A stretch of DNA of 6,197 nt from Ignavibacteria bacterium (GTDB lineage Bacteria; Bacteroidota; Ignavibacteria; Ignavibacteriales; Ignavibacteriaceae): contig JAOTUT010000104.1 in NCBI GenBank assembly GCA_029863735.1, positions 1-6,197 of the forward strand, in the 5' to 3' direction. Below, one piece after another: positions 5,960 through 6,197 of this stretch. Positions within the stretch are counted from its first letter, which is position 1. Every line of letters starts with the position of its first letter. The notes beneath the pieces are model-generated. The model was not told where the DNA came from. It was given only the letters and a program-made list of their open reading frames with translations, and did no database searches. The translations under genes and the position numbers were made by a program.

Positions 5960-6197
5960 ATGCTTTTCCGAAAAAAACAAAAAATAAAAAGACCGGTTGC
6001 CAGACGGATAATTAATTACTTCGTTGGAACAGGTGTTGTTATAATTGTTATTCTTCTGCTTGCATTCGGTTATACACAGACTTCCTCCTTCCGTAACTGG
6101 TTAAAAGATTTTGTAGTCGAGCAGGTTAATTCATCTTCGAATGGAAAGCTGGCTATTGAACAACTCGACGGAACCATCTTCACAACTTTATTCTTAT
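5960..6197 (+). CDS. N-terminus of a TamB-like (AsmA/DUF490-related) envelope protein, cut by the window end
   Basis: The frame from ATG 5960 stays open to the window end (79 residues). GGAAG at 5951-5955 gives a ribosome-binding site 4 bases ahead, and the gene begins 11 bases after the adenylyltransferase stop. The N-terminus is strongly basic (residues 4-16 are rich in Arg and Lys). One hydrophobic helix follows at about 17-37 (VVIIVILLLAF), giving a cytoplasm-in, periplasm-out signal anchor. After it comes FRNWLKDFVVEQVNSS, then NGKLAIEQLDGTIFTTL. This layout of anchor, short helix, then a first beta-strand with G-x-L-x-I-x-x-L-x-G is typical of TamB and AsmA-like proteins, long periplasmic beta-groove proteins involved in lipid transport or outer-membrane protein assembly. 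Most of the protein is missing, so the family call rests on the N-terminus alone. An AsmA-family or other anchored periplasmic protein is the alternative. Confidence 0.65.
   Translation, partial: MLFRKKQKIKRPVARRIINYFVGTGVVIIVILLLAFGYTQTSSFRNWLKDFVVEQVNSSSNGKLAIEQLDGTIFTTLFL

Overview
The window looks like a fragment of an Ignavibacteria/Chlorobi-group genome or a close relative in the Bacteroidota/FCB assemblage. The grounds are three consecutive proteins with a type IX secretion system (T9SS) type A C-terminal sorting domain of the NYPNPFNP...SGVY.Y...KKM.L.K form, AT-rich coding DNA, signal peptides ending in S|QN, and a lipopolysaccharide-heptose gene pair. All genes lie on the + strand. 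The species assignment is inference; no rRNA or other phylogenetic marker is present.

Left part (1-4342): three exported, T9SS-sorted proteins in tandem. The first (5' end outside the window) is an Asp-box beta-propeller. The second is a 591-residue protein with Asp/Asn-rich, calcium-loop-like segments. The third is another Asp-box protein, whose frame is intact from an ATG at 2615 to 4342 except for one TAG codon (2702-2704) just after the signal peptide. The sorting domains of the second and third proteins are colinear without gaps over about 312 bases. Each contains the same three short DNA palindromes in frame, and these are absent from the sorting domain of the first protein.

Middle (4343-4476): a 134-base intergenic region with a probable Rho-independent terminator (4396-4418) followed by an AT-rich stretch that probably holds the promoter of the next operon.

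Right part (4477-6197): a compact operon. It starts with a PfkB-type heptose-7-phosphate kinase (HldA/RfaE1 type), overlapped by 4 bases by a heptose-1-phosphate adenylyltransferase (RfaE2 type). These are the two activities fused in E. coli HldE. Eleven bases later begins a TamB-like, membrane-anchored protein cut by the window end. The first two supply ADP-heptose for LPS core synthesis and the third probably serves the outer membrane, so the operon is about envelope construction.

The most interesting signal is the set of palindromic elements inside the two sorting domains. They look like miniature repeats that settled in coding sequence at surface loops of a beta-sandwich. Between the two copies every difference inside an element falls in its loop and none in its stem, while the coding DNA between elements has diverged strongly.
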